The notes: generated by a model not told the origin, from the sequence alone. A stretch of DNA of 64,000 nucleotides from Pseudodesulfovibrio nedwellii (GCF_027923765.1 NZ_AP026709.1:1855501-1919500), one strand, 5' to 3'; positions 35,870 through 45,263 are shown, counted from the first letter of the stretch. Made by a program: numbers and translations.

Positions 35870-36850
35870 ATGAAAATTCTCATTGTCGATGATTCACCGT
35901 CTACGGTGGACCAACTTACTGCAATCCTTCACGGTGCAGGGTACCGGGATCTCTCCGCTGTCACGACACTGGAAGAGGCTCTCGACTCGCTTTCATTAGC
36001 CGCCAAAATAGAAGTCCCCATAGACCTCGTCCTTCTCGACCTTGATATCGCCGCCACCAATGGCATAGCCGCCATATTGTCCATAAAATCTCATAACGAA
36101 TTTCAAGATATTCCCATCATCGCAATCACCAAAGATGACGGCACAGCGAACCTTGACCAGGCCTTTGCAGCAGGTGCATCCGACTACATTGTCAAACCAC
36201 TTGGCAAGACGGAACTTCGAGCACGAGTCCGATCCGCTCTGCAATTACGGCGAGAAATGATCAAACGAATGATGCGCGAACGGGAACTTGAACAACTGGC
36301 TCGTAAATTGGAGCGCATGTCTAATCAAGACGGACTGACGGAACTGGCTAATCGACGATGTTTTGATGACGCCCTTGTTTGCGAATGGGTCCGCAATGGA
36401 CGTGAGGATCAACCGCTAGGGTTGTTGATGATCGATATTGATCATTTCAAACAATACAATGATGCACTCGGTCATGTGAACGGAGATGGTTGTCTTTACG
36501 CCGTTGCCAAAGCTCTTCAAAATGCAGTGCATCGCCCAGGCGATCTGGTCGCTCGGTACGGCGGCGAAGAATTTGCCATCATTCTTCCTAATACCGGATA
36601 TAAAGGTGCCAAAGCCGTGGCGGACAACATCCACGAGAACCTCGCAAAAACAGCTCTTGGACATCCAGATTCCACTGTTGGCTCCAATGTTACCGTCTCA
36701 ATCGGTGTGGCATCCGGGATTCCAACCTGTGAATCTTCCCCCGAGCACCTGCTTCAGGCGGCTGATAGTGCCCTCTATCAAGCCAAAGAATCTGGCCGCA
36801 ACAGGACCGAAGTCATTAATCTTCCCAGCCCAAAATCTCTGCGGCAATAA
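35870..36850 (+). CDS. Receiver-GGDEF diguanylate cyclase
   Basis: 326 residues. Residues 1-125 are a CheY-like receiver: ILIVDDSPSTVDQ, the phosphorylated Asp in LVLLDLDIAATNG, and the Lys in YIVKPLGKTELRAR. After a coil comes a GGDEF domain with the active-site motif ARYGGEEFAIILPNTG. The product-inhibition site is also present: RPGD lies five residues before GGEEF, the correct I-site position. The protein makes c-di-GMP from two GTP when phosphorylated. Cytosolic. No kinase adjoins, so its partner is unknown. Its opposite activity, the HD-GYP protein, is encoded at 7218. Confidence 0.95.
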   Translation: MKILIVDDSPSTVDQLTAILHGAGYRDLSAVTTLEEALDSLSLAAKIEVPIDLVLLDLDIAATNGIAAILSIKSHNEFQDIPIIAITKDDGTANLDQAFAAGASDYIVKPLGKTELRARVRSALQLRREMIKRMMRERELEQLARKLERMSNQDGLTELANRRCFDDALVCEWVRNGREDQPLGLLMIDIDHFKQYNDALGHVNGDGCLYAVAKALQNAVHRPGDLVARYGGEEFAIILPNTGYKGAKAVADNIHENLAKTALGHPDSTVGSNVTVSIGVASGIPTCESSPEHLLQAADSALYQAKESGRNRTEVINLPSPKSLRQ

Positions 36851-36998
36851 AAGCTCAGCCCCCTCCCTTGCGACATGGCTCCGTTTTCCGAATGAAAAAC
36901 GAGGACCACACGTTCCGGGGAGTCACGCATGGCCCTCATTCAACAGGGATGGACAAACAAGCCCGCAGGGTTCGGGAGTCTGTCGGAAATATCAAAAA

Positions 36999-37163
36999 TT
37001 ATCGAAGGAAATGAATGGAGAGATAACTCCCGCAACAAGGACAAACCTTGACGGGGGATACGATTACGTCATCTTCAACGATAACCGCTTCCCAGGGAAT
37101 AAAACCATCAAGAGTGTATTGAACCATCAGCCTGTGACCGCACTTGCAAAAACGTTCCTGCAT
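36999..37163 (-). CDS. Small zinc-ribbon-like protein (54 aa)
   Basis: 54 residues, starting MQERFCKCGHRLMVQYTLDG, with a second cysteine group (KVCPCCGSYLSIHFLR) at the C-terminus. The two clusters, C-K-C-G-H and C-P-C-C-G, could bind one zinc ion as a zinc ribbon, as in small phage regulators such as Com, although I cannot assign a family. Support is good: AAGGAGA lies just upstream of the ATG and a promoter (TTGACA, 17 bases, TTATTA) lies 66 bases upstream. It faces the GGDEF gene convergently and stands beside the CI-type repressor. Confidence 0.65.
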   Translation of the reverse strand: MQERFCKCGHRLMVQYTLDGFIPWEAVIVEDDVIVSPVKVCPCCGSYLSIHFLR

Positions 37164-37228
37164 GACTCTCTCCTTGAAACATCGCGCCTTGACGCGTTTG
37201 TTGTTCTTTTCGACTCAACGTGGCTTTT

Positions 37229-37257
37229 TAATAAACAGCCTCTACCCATTTTGTCAA
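37229..37257 (-). promoter_or_regulatory. Promoter of the zinc-ribbon gene
   Basis: On the minus strand TTGACA (37257-37252), a 17-base spacer and TTATTA (37234-37229), 66 bases before the ATG at 37163. Confidence 0.6.
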
Positions 37258-37337
37258 CTATAATTTTACATTTTGTTGGCTTTTACAAGACAACACCTAT
37301 GCTATACATTTTGATTAACAATATCAGATAAATAAAA

Positions 37338-37369
37338 AATCCCCGCAACGAATTTTCGTTACGGGGATT
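37338..37369 (-). terminator. Terminator of the CI-type repressor gene
   Basis: AATCCCCG at 37338-37345 pairs with CGGGGATT at 37362-37369, with an inner AACGAA/TTCGTT stem; the A-run before it reads as T on the minus strand. Confidence 0.85.
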
Positions 37370-37393
37370 TTGATGTTTTATAAAAAATCAGAA

Positions 37394-38056
37394 CTAGCGA
37401 TATTCTCTGGATGCCCACAGAACCTGCCCGATGACGCGAACATTATTCAATTCGTCACCCGATAGATGGATAGGAGAATAATCCACATTGTCACTCCGGA
37501 GAACCAAAGTACCGGGCAGTCGCTCCACCCGTTTGACCATGACAGTATCCTCGACACCAACGGCGTAGATACCACCGGAAAGCACATCGGAACGAGCTTG
37601 GTCAATAAGAACCATATCCCCTTCCTTAATCTCCGGCTCCATGGAGTTACCGATGACTTCCATGAGGACCATATTGGCCGGATTCCCCCGGCTTTTCAAC
37701 CAATCAGAACGAAAAGAGTAATACCCTTCAACCATTCCATCGGTTTCAAACGACCCGCCACCGGCACACAACCGAGCGCGTACCTTGGGCACTTCCTCAT
37801 AGGAGGCGCCGTCCTCTTCAACTGCTGCGACGGCTGCCTCGGAACGAGGATAACCCTTGCCTTTTTCCAACCAGAGCGGATTCAATCCAAACCGGGCAGA
37901 CAGATCAAGTATCCATCGTGCAGGGATGGATTCTTTCTTTTTGGCAAGGGATACCGCGGCCCGCCCCACGTTCAATTCACGGGCAAGCTGCGATTGATTT
38001 CTAATTTCTGTTTCCGAACACAGCCTCTTGAAAAAAGCTTCGAATCCGTTCGTCAT
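37394..38056 (-). CDS. CI-type repressor with S24 self-cleavage peptidase domain
   Basis: 220 residues. The N-terminal ~70 residues form an XRE/CI helix-turn-helix (NQSQLARELNVGRAAVSLAK) with the phage-CI-type ending FGLNPLWLEKGKGYPR. The C-terminal domain is a LexA/CI peptidase: catalytic Ser in VIGNSMEPEIKEGD and Lys in VMVKRVERLPG. Such proteins repress promoters and may lose activity by RecA-stimulated self-cleavage; the Ala-Gly cleavage site would be in the RARLCAGGGSFE linker region. No phage genes adjoin. AAGGCG precedes the ATG, and two direct repeats upstream are candidate operators. Targets are unknown; the window's recA lies 12 kb away. Confidence 0.85.
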   Translation of the reverse strand: MTNGFEAFFKRLCSETEIRNQSQLARELNVGRAAVSLAKKKESIPARWILDLSARFGLNPLWLEKGKGYPRSEAAVAAVEEDGASYEEVPKVRARLCAGGGSFETDGMVEGYYSFRSDWLKSRGNPANMVLMEVIGNSMEPEIKEGDMVLIDQARSDVLSGGIYAVGVEDTVMVKRVERLPGTLVLRSDNVDYSPIHLSGDELNNVRVIGQVLWASREYR

Positions 38057-38076
38057 TGTTGCGCCTTAGTTAATAT

Positions 38077-38103
38077 ATAGTGTTGCTCTATGAGAATAGT
38101 GTT
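38077..38103 (-). promoter_or_regulatory. Candidate operator direct repeats of the CI-type repressor
   Basis: ATAGTGTT occurs at 38077-38084 and 38096-38103 (plus strand), 19 bp apart, about two helical turns, directly upstream of the repressor gene start at 38056. Confidence 0.4.
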
Positions 38104-38211
38104 TAGTCAAAATAAACTTATGCGTCAACCAAAAATATAATCTGTAGCAAATGGGCCCGTCTGAATACAAAAACAAAAGAACAAATGCCTTCTGAAAGTT
38201 TAAGAAACGCT

Positions 38212-40410
38212 CTATTCAATCAAATCCTTATAATCCACGGCTGCGGCCTCCACGGATTTAAGGCTGAAATTGAGTTCCAGACGTTCCAGATGAACCTCAT
38301 CGAGCACGACCTCCACAGGCTGTCCAAGGGCAAAGGCTCGACCTGACCGTTCGCCAACAAGTATTTCCCGCTGAGACCAATACGTGTAATAATCATCGTC
38401 CATGGAGGAAAGACGAATAAGTCCTTCGGCCATGACATCTTTCAACTCCACGTAAAACCCGAAGTCCGTGATGTGAGAAACAACCCCATTAAAAGATTGC
38501 CCAACCTTGTCCCGCATAAACAGCACAGTCACTCGTTTGAGTATTTCGCGTTCGGCGTCCATGGCGATACGTTCGCGACTGGAGATATGGTTCGCTATAT
38601 TTTGCAATTTTTTCTGGCCGGAAATGGGAATCTTGACTGCGGAATCACTGTCGAGGCTGATAGCCGTCTTGAGCAAACGATGGACAACAAGATCAGCATA
38701 CCGGCGAATCGGCGATGTAAAATGTGCGTATTCCTCACTCGCCAAGCCGAAATGGCCCTCATTTTCCGGAGAATACTTGGCCTGTTTCATCGAACGAAGC
38801 AACATGCGGTTGACCACATATTCCTTGTCTGTGCCACGCATGGATGCCACGAGCATCTGAAGTTTTTTAGGCGTTATCTCCTTGGGCATGACAACACTTT
38901 TGTCTGTGCGGGAAAGCATGCGAAACAGATTTTGCAATTTCCCTTCATCGGCATGTGGATGAATACGGAACAGGCACGGCAAACCCCGCTCAATAAGATG
39001 ATGCGCCACGGCCTCGTTTGCCGCGACCATGAATTCCTCAATAAGCTGATTAGCAAAAGAACGTTGTTTGGGTCGGATTTCCGACACCTCGCCAGCAGCA
39101 TCAAAAAAGACTTCCGGTTCTGGCAAATCAAAATCAAGGGAACCGCGTTGACTCCGTAGTTTATTAATCTTTCGAGCCAGTTCTTCGGCCAATTCCAACA
39201 TGGGTACCACTGGTTCAATTTTTCGCCGCGCGTCTTCATCACGGTCAAGAATTGCCTGTTTTACCTGAGTATATGTCAGTCGCGCATGACTCTTGATGAC
39301 AGCCTGACAAAACGAGGCGGAACGAGTCCTACCGGATTCATCTGTGTCCATGCACACGACCATGGTCAGCCTTTTTACATCGGGATTCAACGAACAAAGG
39401 CCATTGGACAACCGCTCAGGGAACATGGGTACAACAGACCGGGGGAAATAATAGGAATTGCCGCGCTCAAGGGCTTCCTTGTCCAAAGGCGTTCCTTCAG
39501 CCACATAATGGGCCACGTCCGCGATGGCGACCCACAAACGATAACCCTTGTCCAGTCGCTCTACCAAAACGGCATCATCAAAATCACGGGCTGTTGCGCC
39601 ATCAATGGTCACAAATTGCTTCTCTGTAAGGTCGCGACGCCCAACGAAATCCTTTTCAGACGGCTCACAGGGCAAGCCTTCTGCCTGACTCTCGGAGCCA
39701 GAGGGAAATCGGGTACGGATATTGTGATTGGACTTGACCAACGCTTCCTGCACCGCAATATCGACTTCCGAGCCTAGAAGCTCCGTGATTTCGCCCTGCC
39801 ACATTGTCGGGTCCATCTTTTCACCGGGGACACAAATAACAATATCACCGGGTTTCAATTCGAGGGACTCTTCCTTGAGGGTGCAAATAATCCCAAACGC
39901 CAGCTTGGGGTCGCTGGGCCGACACAGCCACTCGTCGCCCATCTTCTTGATGACTTTTGCAGGCAGGGTTTTGCGCCCCCGCTCCAAAATACGAACAATA
40001 CGGCCCTCGGCATTACGGCCTTTTTTTGGCTCGCCGAGCACTGACACGACAACACTATCACCGTGCCACGCCTCACCAATATCCCGCTGATTGATGAAAA
40101 CATCCTTGCGCCGGGAGTCTTCCGGTATCACGAAGCCAAACCCCTGCCGCTGGATTTCCAGCCGCCCGGTAATACAATGCATGGACTCAGCCAAACCATA
40201 TCCACGTCGAATACGAATAAGCTTACCTTGCCGCACAAGATCCTTGAGCAGATCCTTGATGATATGCTTATCCCTCTTCTTGAGCCTAAGCTGACGAATA
40301 ACCTCAGCTCGCGACATGGGGCGTTGCACTTCTTTAAACAGCTTGAGAATAACACCCGCATACAAAGGCGGCGTGCTTGGACGAGGCTGATTGCGTTTTT
40401 TTTTAGGCAT
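38212..40410 (-). CDS. rnr: Ribonuclease R
   Basis: 732 residues; 3'-5' exoribonuclease for structured RNA and tmRNA-linked quality control. Order: N-terminal basic winged-helix (about 15-75, RAEVIRQLRLKKRD), two cold-shock domains (FVIPEDSRRKDVFINQ), the RNB catalytic domain (DLTEKQFVTIDGATARDFDD, the four-Asp metal site; YFPRSVVPMFPERLSNGLCS; HFTSPIRRYADLVVHRLL), and an S1 domain ending near FALGQPVEVVLDEVHL. GGAGG precedes the ATG. It follows lpxK after 9 bases in the same operon. Confidence 0.96.
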   Translation of the reverse strand: MPKKKRNQPRPSTPPLYAGVILKLFKEVQRPMSRAEVIRQLRLKKRDKHIIKDLLKDLVRQGKLIRIRRGYGLAESMHCITGRLEIQRQGFGFVIPEDSRRKDVFINQRDIGEAWHGDSVVVSVLGEPKKGRNAEGRIVRILERGRKTLPAKVIKKMGDEWLCRPSDPKLAFGIICTLKEESLELKPGDIVICVPGEKMDPTMWQGEITELLGSEVDIAVQEALVKSNHNIRTRFPSGSESQAEGLPCEPSEKDFVGRRDLTEKQFVTIDGATARDFDDAVLVERLDKGYRLWVAIADVAHYVAEGTPLDKEALERGNSYYFPRSVVPMFPERLSNGLCSLNPDVKRLTMVVCMDTDESGRTRSASFCQAVIKSHARLTYTQVKQAILDRDEDARRKIEPVVPMLELAEELARKINKLRSQRGSLDFDLPEPEVFFDAAGEVSEIRPKQRSFANQLIEEFMVAANEAVAHHLIERGLPCLFRIHPHADEGKLQNLFRMLSRTDKSVVMPKEITPKKLQMLVASMRGTDKEYVVNRMLLRSMKQAKYSPENEGHFGLASEEYAHFTSPIRRYADLVVHRLLKTAISLDSDSAVKIPISGQKKLQNIANHISSRERIAMDAEREILKRVTVLFMRDKVGQSFNGVVSHITDFGFYVELKDVMAEGLIRLSSMDDDYYTYWSQREILVGERSGRAFALGQPVEVVLDEVHLERLELNFSLKSVEAAAVDYKDLIE

Positions 40411-40419
40411 GACAGCCTC

Positions 40420-41514
40420 CTATATGCGGGCCTTATCTTTGAGCCGCGCGTCAATAATTTCAAACCGTCGATTCCACCATGCTTCAAAGTCGGTATCATC
40501 GCCAAGAGTGGATGGACCAAACTCCAAATGGAGATCAAACTCCCAAAACTCCTCGGTGCACAACGGCCCGAGTTTGACCGCATCCTTAGGTGTACACAAG
40601 ACAGCCTTACATCCTGCCTGGCGAGCCTTGGTGGATATCTCAAGCGCATCTTTCTTCGAGTACGGATGATGGTCCTTGAAAATCATATGCTGCAACGGCG
40701 GATATCCAAAATATCCCGTAGCCGTATGCTTGACTTGCTCAGGGTCACCAACGCCTGACACAAGCAAGTATTGTCCTTTATCAAAGTCACGCGCCGAATC
40801 ACCGCCCAGCAAATGGCGCACGCCCGTAGGCATTATCTGAAAGCTGAAAACCGGCTTGAAAAACTGACTCAGATGTCGGTCGATGAACGGCGTGAGAGCT
40901 TCAAATCCCAAAGGACCGATCTTGATCATAAACGCATCGGCTCGGGCGAGGGCTGACTCTGGTTCGCGCCACGATCCGGCAGGGATAACACGATTCCAGC
41001 CTTCCATCAGGTCTTCCGGCTTAAGCAAAACAAGATTGCAATGCCGTTTGACCGCCATATGCTGAAAACCGTCGTCCAAAATAACAAAATCAGGATTGAA
41101 CCGCTCCATAGCGGCTTTCCCAGCCCGAATGCGATTAGGATCCACCATAATACGTGCTTTTTCATTGGAACGGGCCAGCATGAGCGGTTCATCACCCGAT
41201 TCCTCGGCCAAGGCCCCAGACTGCACGTGATATGGAAGCGACGTAGGACGCGCTCCGTAGCCTCTCGTGAGCAAGACACTTTGCAATCCATGCCGTTCAG
41301 CCCAGCCAAGAAGCCAATCGGCCACTGGGGTCTTGCCCGTGCCACCCCAGCCTATGTTGCCCACGGAAACAGTCGGCACCGAAGGTTCCCATCTCCGCAT
41401 AAAACCACGATGAAACAGCGTTTCACGTATACGCATAACTCCGCCGTACACCCAGCCAAAAGGCTTGAGCACGGGAGCAAGAATATTCTGTAATTCAGTC
41501 ACTGATTCAGACAT
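40420..41514 (-). CDS. lpxK: Tetraacyldisaccharide 4'-kinase
   Basis: 364 residues; the inner-membrane kinase that phosphorylates the 4' position of the lipid A disaccharide. The P-loop region reads VGNIGWGGTGKTPVADWLL, followed by LLTRGYGARP and PDFVILDDGFQH, both conserved in LpxK. The N-terminal segment can associate with the membrane. It proves a Gram-negative outer membrane. GGAGT precedes the ATG. First gene of an operon with rnr. Confidence 0.96.
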   Translation of the reverse strand: MSESVTELQNILAPVLKPFGWVYGGVMRIRETLFHRGFMRRWEPSVPTVSVGNIGWGGTGKTPVADWLLGWAERHGLQSVLLTRGYGARPTSLPYHVQSGALAEESGDEPLMLARSNEKARIMVDPNRIRAGKAAMERFNPDFVILDDGFQHMAVKRHCNLVLLKPEDLMEGWNRVIPAGSWREPESALARADAFMIKIGPLGFEALTPFIDRHLSQFFKPVFSFQIMPTGVRHLLGGDSARDFDKGQYLLVSGVGDPEQVKHTATGYFGYPPLQHMIFKDHHPYSKKDALEISTKARQAGCKAVLCTPKDAVKLGPLCTEEFWEFDLHLEFGPSTLGDDTDFEAWWNRRFEIIDARLKDKARI

Positions 41515-41698
41515 GATACTCCATAAAAATATAAAAAAGCACAGGGTGAATCATACGTCCCTCTGTTACCCGTGGCAAGGCGCAAGTGAACAGGCCAAAA
41601 GAAGCCAACGCCAGAATTATACTATGACAACAGAGCCATCTTACGTATATAAAAAACAGAATTAGCAAAAGGATGACAAAAAGCAAAAAAGGCCGCAC

Positions 41699-42694
41699 AT
41701 GCTCAAAATAATCTGCATATACATCATCGCTTTACTTCTCATGACCACTTCAGCCATTGCCGACATGCCTCGTGTTTTCGTCATCAACAGCTACCATAAA
41801 GATTTTCAATGGGTTGCAGAGCACAACGCAGCACTGAAACGGGGGCTCAAGAATGTCGCTTCTCTCTCATTCTTCGACCTGAACACCAAAAGAATTCCTC
41901 GAAGCGAATTCAAAACGGCCAGAGATCGTGCCATCCAAGAACTCAAAACCATTAAGCCCAAAGTCGTCGTCATAACAGATGACGATGCCCTCAAACTTCT
42001 TGGAAAACGTATTTCGGATTTGCATATTCCAATTGTGTATCTCGGCATCAATGCAAATCCCCGCGACTACCACGTTCTTGACCATCAGGTGACAGGTGTC
42101 CTTGAGCGCCCGCTCTTCAAACGTTCAATCGTTTTCATCCAGGACATACTTCACGGAGGCCTTAAAAAATGTCTGGTCCTCTACGACAACAGCACCACTG
42201 CTTATGCCTCGCTCGACTCGGTCTTCGACAACCAACAGAATCTCAGATTCGCTGGTACAGAGACTAACATCCGGCTTATAGACACGCTAAAAGATTGGCG
42301 TGAAGCCGTTCTTTCCGCCAAAGATCATGGATATAACGCCATGATTGTCGGACTCTATCACACCATCGTCGACGAGGATGGAAACCACGTGCCTGATGAA
42401 AACGTAATCCGGTGGACTTCTGCCAACAGCCCTATCCCGGTTTTTGGCTTTTGGGATTTTTCCATTGGGAAAGACAAGGCTCTCGGTGGGTTGGTTCTTG
42501 CCGCAGACCCCCAGGGATGGGAGGCTGCAAAACTGGTTAAACGCATTTTGGAAGGAGAAAGAGCCTCCGACATAGAACCTGTCATAGCGGAAACAGGGCG
42601 ATTTATATTCAGTGATTACGAGTTAAAACGATGGAACCTCAGCAGACCAGTTCATCTAACCGTTCCATCCATCACCATACGACACGTCGAATAA
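41699..42694 (+). CDS. Periplasmic ABC_sub_bind-like protein
   Basis: 331 residues with a signal peptide (about 1-21, IIALLLMTTSAIADM). The mature protein begins RVFVINSYHKDFQWVAEHNA, and continues with KPKVVVITDDDALKLLGK and LHIPIVYLGINANPRDY, resembling the tryptophan/substrate-binding TrpX-like (PF04392) fold found as receptors of sensor kinases and diguanylate cyclases. Alone, with no permease. AAGG lies upstream of the ATG. Probably a sensory binding protein; ligand unknown. Confidence 0.75.
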   Translation: MLKIICIYIIALLLMTTSAIADMPRVFVINSYHKDFQWVAEHNAALKRGLKNVASLSFFDLNTKRIPRSEFKTARDRAIQELKTIKPKVVVITDDDALKLLGKRISDLHIPIVYLGINANPRDYHVLDHQVTGVLERPLFKRSIVFIQDILHGGLKKCLVLYDNSTTAYASLDSVFDNQQNLRFAGTETNIRLIDTLKDWREAVLSAKDHGYNAMIVGLYHTIVDEDGNHVPDENVIRWTSANSPIPVFGFWDFSIGKDKALGGLVLAADPQGWEAAKLVKRILEGERASDIEPVIAETGRFIFSDYELKRWNLSRPVHLTVPSITIRHVE

Positions 42695-42701
42695 CATACG
42701 C

Positions 42702-42735
42702 AAAAAAGGCCGCACCCGATTGAACGGATGCGGCC
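42702..42735. terminator. Terminator between the binding-protein and Bax-inhibitor-like genes
   Basis: GGCCGCA at 42708-42714 pairs with TGCGGCC at 42729-42735. The A-run at 42702-42707 is a T-run for the minus-strand gene. Confidence 0.8.
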
Positions 42736-42765
42736 TCATTTGGTTTTCAAGAAGACTGTATGAAA

Positions 42766-43497
42766 TTACTCGCGGTTCCCCAAAAGTCTGAGCAACATCA
42801 GGAACAGGTTGATGAAGTCCAGATACAGGGTCAGAGCACCGAGGATGGTACCACGCCGAATGGCTGCAGAATCATTCATCGGGACAGTCTCGCCCATGGT
42901 CTTGAGCTTCTGCGTGTCATAAGCGGTCAGGCCAAGGAAGATGATCACACCGATAACCGAAATAGCGAACGCCATAGCGGAACTCTGCAGAAACATATTC
43001 ACGACCATGGCAATAACGATACCGATCAGCCCCATGAACAACAGGCTGCCCCAGCTGGTCAGATCCTTTTTGGTGACAAGTCCGTAGATGGACATGGTAC
43101 CAAACATGCCAGCGGTGATAACAAACGTGGAAGCCACGGATTCAGCGGTATACGCGAGCAGAATCGGGGTCAAGGTCAACCCGTTCAGGCCGGAATAAAG
43201 CATGAACAAAGCAGTGGCCGTGGCCGGAGCCATGGTCCTGATTTTCGCGCCCAGATAAAAGACAATGCCCAGTTCGGCAAAAAGCAAAATAAAGACCAGA
43301 GTCGACATGCCCACGGCACCGGTGGCGGGGTCAACAACGAAAAACATCTGCATAAGAGTCTGAGACTGGGTAACGGCAAAGGCGACCAAAGCGGTCAGGC
43401 CAAGGCCTGCGCTCATCCAGCCGTAGACACCACGCATGAAGGCATTGACAACTTCGGCACGGGAGCCGGTTTGTTGCATGCTGGGATATTGAGCCAT
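42766..43497 (-). CDS. Bax inhibitor-1 / YccA family membrane protein
   Basis: 243 residues from the ATG at 43497, which has GGAGGAA just upstream; the frame is open to 43830 only by chance over the neighbouring gene. Seven hydrophobic segments; typical features are VYGWMSAGLGLTALVAFAV near the N-terminus and GLTAYDTQKLKTMGE near the C-terminus, with the conserved Asp of the BI-1 pH-sensing pair region. The family comprises inner-membrane calcium-leak or stress-related proteins; bacterial YccA modulates FtsH. Monocistronic. Confidence 0.92.
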   Translation of the reverse strand: MAQYPSMQQTGSRAEVVNAFMRGVYGWMSAGLGLTALVAFAVTQSQTLMQMFFVVDPATGAVGMSTLVFILLFAELGIVFYLGAKIRTMAPATATALFMLYSGLNGLTLTPILLAYTAESVASTFVITAGMFGTMSIYGLVTKKDLTSWGSLLFMGLIGIVIAMVVNMFLQSSAMAFAISVIGVIIFLGLTAYDTQKLKTMGETVPMNDSAAIRRGTILGALTLYLDFINLFLMLLRLLGNRE

Positions 43498-43616
43498 TAA
43501 ATTCCTCCGAATTAATATCAGATAATAGCCGGGATAATCCCGGCGACTGGTGCATATGTAAGCAGGTTTTCGCCCTCTGGCAAGAGGGGTGCACCACTTT
43601 GCACAAACGTTTTTGA

Positions 43617-44048
43617 TTACTTTCTGACGCCGTACAACCGCTCCGCATCTTCCACGGTCACGGATGTCATTCCAATAGGAGCCAGAGTGGCGCCCGCAAG
43701 CTTGAGATGCTGCCATCCCCATGGAATACCAATAATGGTGATGAAACAACCAAGCGAGGCCATGATATGACCGATGCACAACCACCAACCAGCAAAAATG
43801 AACCAGATAATGTTGCCGAGCATTCCCCAATCCGAGGTGCCTACATCCTTTTCACCGGTCACGATATCGCGCCGAATAAGCGTGCGTCCAAAGGGAATCA
43901 AAGCAAATTTTGCGATAACGAAAGCAGACCGCGCCCAAGGCAGTCCGATAATGGAAATGGCCATCAAACATCCGGCCAGAAACCAGCCCAAAGCCATGAA
44001 AAGGCCACCGATGACCCACCAGATGATATTACCGAGAACTGAAAGCAT
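43617..44048 (-). CDS. YccF-domain membrane protein
   Basis: 143 residues from the ATG at 44048 (AAGGAG upstream). It contains two repeats of the YccF motif: LGNIIWWVIGGLFMALGWFL with IIGLPWARSAFVIAKFALIPFG, and LGNIIWFIFAGWWLCIGHIM with IIGIPWGWQHLKLAG. Four hydrophobic segments. Inner-membrane protein of unknown function, near full family length. It lies between BI-1 and the YibE/F gene, all on the same strand. Confidence 0.9.
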   Translation of the reverse strand: MLSVLGNIIWWVIGGLFMALGWFLAGCLMAISIIGLPWARSAFVIAKFALIPFGRTLIRRDIVTGEKDVGTSDWGMLGNIIWFIFAGWWLCIGHIMASLGCFITIIGIPWGWQHLKLAGATLAPIGMTSVTVEDAERLYGVRK

Positions 44049-44105
44049 TGAGACTCCTTGCACGATTAGTATTCACCCATGGTGTCGCCTATACAAACGC
44101 ATTCG

Positions 44106-45254
44106 TCAATGGTTCAATCCACCTCGGTCTTCTTTACCCACTAAAAGCATACCACCCACGACAGCCGTGAACGGGGCTACCGTAACCAGTCCAAAGCTAC
44201 CCACCAATGTCTTAAGCACCTCGGCAGCCACATACACAAAATTGAACGTGGACCCCAGCGGAATACCCTGAGCCATAAATGCCATAAGCAATGTCACATA
44301 TCCACCGGAATAGGCGAGCAGCAACGTGGTGGTCATGGTGCCGACAACAGCCCGCCCCACGCGGATACCAGACCAAACAGCCTCCACCCTCGAAATCCCG
44401 GGTTTCTTGGACACGACCTCCCCCATGGAGGCGGCCACATCCATAGCAAGGTCCATGACCGCACCACTTGAAGCCAAAAACACTCCGGCCATAAAAATAC
44501 GTGTCAGGTCCAAATGACCGTACCCCGCATACAGCAGGGTTTCGGCAAAAGGCATCACGGCCCCGTGCACATGAAATTTACTCGTAAAATAGGCAGCCAA
44601 CGCACAACTGGAAATCACGCCAAGAAGCGTCCCGATAAACGCGGTCAATCCTGTACGGTTGAGACCCGCTACCATAAAAATGATCACGCCACTGAGCAGG
44701 GCTACTACGCACAGAGCGAGCCAAACCGGATCAGTTCCCTTGAGCAAAAGCGGCACGAGTACTTTCCAGATGGTCATGCCGGTAAAGATAAATGAAAGCA
44801 GTGCCTTCAGGCCTGTCATTCCGCCAAAAAGTATCAATAATCCGGCAAACAAGCCAAGCAGGAGCAATTCCAGACCCAATCGATAATGTGCTTGCGGATT
44901 GACAAAGATGACTTCGCCGTCCTCGCCAATGGTCAGAACGACATAGGCAGTGTCACCGACCCGAAAGTCCTTGTCTCGATCCATCTGACCGAGAAGCTGA
45001 TTCAACCCGTCAAACTCCTGTCCTGAATAAGGACCGTCGAGCATACGCAAAGTCACGCTCTGCTCGCCTGTACGGATCATGCCAAGTTCCTGAATATTTT
45101 CGTTGTCCACGCCCACCACTTCGGCAGTGCAGCGAACAGCATCCTCATCCTTGTTTTTCTCAAAACCCGTCGGGACAAAATACAAGGCCGTGGCAAGGAT
45201 GGTAAAAATGCCGATGAGTAACCAATCACGAGATTTTTTGCTGGGAGAATACAT
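44106..45254 (-). CDS. YibE/F-family membrane protein
   Basis: 382 residues. One N-terminal membrane segment (about 10-27), a periplasmic beta domain (about 35-120, CTAEVVGVDNENIQELGMIR), then about seven membrane segments. GLDLTRI-like and ASSGAVMDLAMDVAASMGEV are characteristic of YibE/F proteins, whose role is unknown (a transport role has been proposed). AAGGAAAGC precedes the ATG. Follows the alkaline phosphatase gene after a terminator. Confidence 0.85.
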   Translation of the reverse strand: MYSPSKKSRDWLLIGIFTILATALYFVPTGFEKNKDEDAVRCTAEVVGVDNENIQELGMIRTGEQSVTLRMLDGPYSGQEFDGLNQLLGQMDRDKDFRVGDTAYVVLTIGEDGEVIFVNPQAHYRLGLELLLLGLFAGLLILFGGMTGLKALLSFIFTGMTIWKVLVPLLLKGTDPVWLALCVVALLSGVIIFMVAGLNRTGLTAFIGTLLGVISSCALAAYFTSKFHVHGAVMPFAETLLYAGYGHLDLTRIFMAGVFLASSGAVMDLAMDVAASMGEVVSKKPGISRVEAVWSGIRVGRAVVGTMTTTLLLAYSGGYVTLLMAFMAQGIPLGSTFNFVYVAAEVLKTLVGSFGLVTVAPFTAVVGGMLLVGKEDRGGLNH

Positions 45255-45263
45255 GCTTTCCTT

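Noticed and set aside
42760-43500. 246-codon plus-strand open frame rich in Gly, Gln and His
   Set aside because: Exact antisense of the Bax-inhibitor-1 gene; the composition is the expected mirror of membrane helices.
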